Assembly (NCBI GenBank): GCA_029263945.1
Contig: JARIDM010000019.1
Coordinates: 1 to 7,216, forward strand
Direction of reading: 5' to 3'
DNA length: 7,216 bases
Source of the DNA: Sporosarcina sp.
GTDB taxonomy: Bacteria; Bacillota; Bacilli; Bacillales_A; Planococcaceae
In this document: piece by piece, positions 5,563 through 7,216 of the stretch
Position numbering within the stretch: position 1 is the first letter of the stretch
Layout of the letters: the number at the start of each line of letters is the position of its first letter
Made by a program: the position numbers and the translations under genes
The notes under the pieces: model-generated
Databases searched by the model: none
Told to the model about the DNA's origin: nothing
The model's input: only the letters and a program-made list of their open reading frames with translations

Positions 5563-6684
5563 TTAAAATACGTCTAAAAAAAATAAAACGACCGCAATCA
5601 CTGCGAGAATAGAGACGACTAAAATAGAAACCTTTACAATACTGATCGGCGATTTGCCACTTACTTTACCTGTTTGTCCATTCACAAGAAACCGATAAAC
5701 TTTATTGTTAAATTCAAAGGATGAAATCCAAATCGGAAGCAGAATATGCTTATATGTGATGTCTTTATAGTCTGTTGAGACATTCACAATTTCCACAACG
5801 TCTCCGTATACTTGGCCGTGAATCCCACTTTCGATTCGACTGTCAATTATTCTTCTCGCGTCATCCCAACCTTCTTTCAGGGGGATTGAATACCGTTCTG
5901 CTAGGAAACCTGATAGATAGGCGGATTTATAATCGATTAGGCTGTTTAACTGGAAAGGTTCAATGTTATTGATGAGTCCACTTGCAACATTTCGAGAAGC
6001 TTTCACCAACACATCATCAAAAAAATCTTGGTAACGACCATTTTCTGTCCGCCATCTAATTTTCCTTACTTGCTCAGTCACTTGCTTTGGTTTTCCGTCT
6101 TCCATCACGGTCCGTGTAACAGTGACATAATAATACGTCCCAATTCGAACAACATAAGAAGATTTTGTTTCAGCGTCAAACGTCCAATAGGGAATATAAG
6201 CACCTGAAAGGTTTCTTAGTTCATAAGTCTGGGTGAGTTTTGAAGGTGCAAAATACCTTTTCTTCATCCATTTCTTAAACTTTTCGACAGCCTCTTCTTT
6301 TGAAATTTGAAAAGGGATGACAAGTGCAGGTTTAATGCCTGCATGTTGGTCACTTAATGCAATATGAGAGGAACCACAAAATGAGCAAAAGTCGGCTACT
6401 TTGTCTTTATCTAAAACCGTTTCAGCACCGCAGTTTTCACAACTAAACACACGTTTTTCATCACCCCAACTGCGATCTTCTTTTTTTAATGCCTGTAAAT
6501 AGTCGAGCTCAGTGGTGTTATTACGTGTCTTTTCAATTTCTTTTTCGGTGCCGCAAAAAGGGCATTTTAAACTTTTTGTTGCGGGATCATAAACTGTGTT
6601 TCCCCCGCATGAAGTACATTGATTTACTTCGGTTTGTTCTATTGTTTTTGAATCCGTATAGGCATCATTTTCCCTGCCGCTCAT
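5563..6684 (-). CDS. Membrane-anchored protein with two TFIIB-type zinc ribbons (YdjG-like)
   Basis: This 373-residue protein starts with two zinc ribbons. The first has Cys23, Cys26, Cys41, Cys44 (CTSCGG...CPFCG) and the second has Cys82, Cys85, Cys100, Cys103 (CENCG...CSFCG). A soluble middle follows, with GAYIPYWTFDAETKSSY at 161-177 and LLPIWISSFEF at 315-325. VNGQTGKVSGKSP at 334-346 is characteristic of these proteins, which databases often mislabel as helicase or primosomal. One hydrophobic segment at about 347-370 (ISIVKVSILVVSILAVIAVV) anchors the C-terminus. The start ATG 6684 follows GAGGTGAG. The gene lies 21 bases after the SPFH/zinc-ribbon gene, so the two are almost certainly co-transcribed. 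By analogy to the B. subtilis YdjG-YdjI partners of PspA, I infer a membrane-stress or membrane-organising complex. The zinc ribbons more likely mediate protein contacts than DNA binding. Confidence 0.85.
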   Translation of the reverse strand: MSGRENDAYTDSKTIEQTEVNQCTSCGGNTVYDPATKSLKCPFCGTEKEIEKTRNNTTELDYLQALKKEDRSWGDEKRVFSCENCGAETVLDKDKVADFCSFCGSSHIALSDQHAGIKPALVIPFQISKEEAVEKFKKWMKKRYFAPSKLTQTYELRNLSGAYIPYWTFDAETKSSYVVRIGTYYYVTVTRTVMEDGKPKQVTEQVRKIRWRTENGRYQDFFDDVLVKASRNVASGLINNIEPFQLNSLIDYKSAYLSGFLAERYSIPLKEGWDDARRIIDSRIESGIHGQVYGDVVEIVNVSTDYKDITYKHILLPIWISSFEFNNKVYRFLVNGQTGKVSGKSPISIVKVSILVVSILAVIAVVLFFLDVF

Positions 6685-6705
6685 TTGCTCACCTCGATAG
6701 AAATC

Positions 6706-7216
6706 TTATGAAAAACGGTCCCCACAGTCACCGCAAAACTTTGCGTTTGGACCGTTTTCTGTGCCGCATTTTTCACATGTTTTGGCCGTAATTTGCTTGG
6801 CGCCACATTCACCACAGAATTTTGCACCTTTTTTAATCGGTGCTTCACAACTTACACAGGGTGCTTTTTCTTCCTGTACAGATTTCCCACATTCACCGCA
6901 AAATTTTGTATTTGGATTAATGAGTGCCTGACAGTGTGGGCAATTTATTTTTTGCTCCTGAGAAGAAGGAGGTACTTGGTTTGTTTGGTTTGGACTCGCC
7001 GTAAATGCATTGGTCATCATTCCGCCAAGTGCTGCACCTGCACCCAGTCCTGCACCTGCACCAGCAAGACCGCCGCCTTCGTTTTGTGCAGCATCCCTGA
7101 GTGCTTCTGCTGCTTGGAATTGCTGGTATTGGCCCATATTGCCGAGAACGCCCATCGAAGTTCGTTTATCCATTGCTTCTTCAACTTCTTTAGGAAGGGA
7201 CAAGTTTTCGATGTAA
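6706..7216 (-). CDS. SPFH-type protein with three C-terminal zinc ribbons (YdjI-like), partial
   Basis: Only the last 169 residues are in the window; the 5' part lies beyond 7216. A TTG at 7203 could be misread as a start. The frame is open to the edge (YIEN before LSLPKEVEE), and the sequence from there is the usual end of the SPFH domain of bacterial YdjI/virion-core-like proteins. A QYQQFQAAEALRDAAQ helix follows, then a Gly/Ala-rich linker with GAGAGLGAGAALGG, a Gln/Pro/Ser-rich stretch and three near-identical zinc ribbons at 6942-6889, 6858-6805 and 6777-6724. Each has CxxC...FCG(E/D)C spacing. SPFH proteins assemble on membranes as oligomers, and this subgroup is soluble and membrane-associated rather than membrane-spanning. 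It heads an operon with the zinc-ribbon membrane protein downstream. PspA-family or YdjH-like genes may lie upstream, outside the window. Confidence 0.85.
   Translation of the reverse strand, partial: YIENLSLPKEVEEAMDKRTSMGVLGNMGQYQQFQAAEALRDAAQNEGGGLAGAGAGLGAGAALGGMMTNAFTASPNQTNQVPPSSQEQKINCPHCQALINPNTKFCGECGKSVQEEKAPCVSCEAPIKKGAKFCGECGAKQITAKTCEKCGTENGPNAKFCGDCGDRFS

Noticed and set aside
7201..7203. TTG as the start of the zinc-ribbon protein at the right edge
   Set aside because: The frame stays open to the window end, and the residues before it continue an SPFH-type sequence, so the gene is cut rather than starting here.
7010..7216. Plus-strand Pro/Ala-rich open frame at the right edge
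   Set aside because: It is the complement of the Gly/Ala-rich linker of the SPFH-type gene.

Overview
The window looks like chromosomal DNA from a low-to-moderate GC Bacillales bacterium (Bacillota). The evidence is strong AGGAGG-type ribosome sites, TTG starts, a T-box riboswitch and a gene set matching the Bacillus subtilis yqjM/proI/yqjP/yqjQ locus. A Planococcaceae-like host (Sporosarcina or a relative) is my inference from overall flavour and is not proven.

Left edge (1-755): an AT-richer stretch. It holds the decayed 3' part of a GNAT acetyltransferase gene (about 24-306), a previously easy-to-miss 56-residue membrane protein gene with a TTG start (359-529), a short gene-free stretch (530-699) and a strong bidirectional terminator (700-738).

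Centre (756-4782): namA (Old Yellow Enzyme) and proC/proI (pyrroline-5-carboxylate reductase) lie on the minus strand. ProC is preceded by a complete T-box leader with a CCU (proline) specifier, so the last step of proline synthesis should be switched on by uncharged tRNA-Pro. No terminator separates proC from namA, so namA may share this control. Divergently on the plus strand sit a YqjP-like metallo-beta-lactamase-fold hydrolase and a YqjQ-like short-chain dehydrogenase, overlapping by 14 bases. They end at a hairpin shared with the convergent gene that follows.

Right part (4783-7216): three minus-strand genes. The most upstream is the C-terminal end of an SPFH-type protein with a Gly/Ala-rich linker and three zinc ribbons, cut by the window edge. 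After 21 bases comes a membrane-anchored protein with two TFIIB-like zinc ribbons. This pair resembles the YdjI/YdjG-type partners of the PspA membrane-stress system in B. subtilis (family resemblance, not tested). After a terminator, and probably from its own promoter, comes a 217-residue protein of unknown function.

No rRNA, tRNA, CRISPR array, insertion sequence or phage module was found. I see no wholly new system. The most interesting items are the small membrane gene, the zinc-ribbon pair with its unknown neighbour, and the possible coupling of namA to proline starvation.
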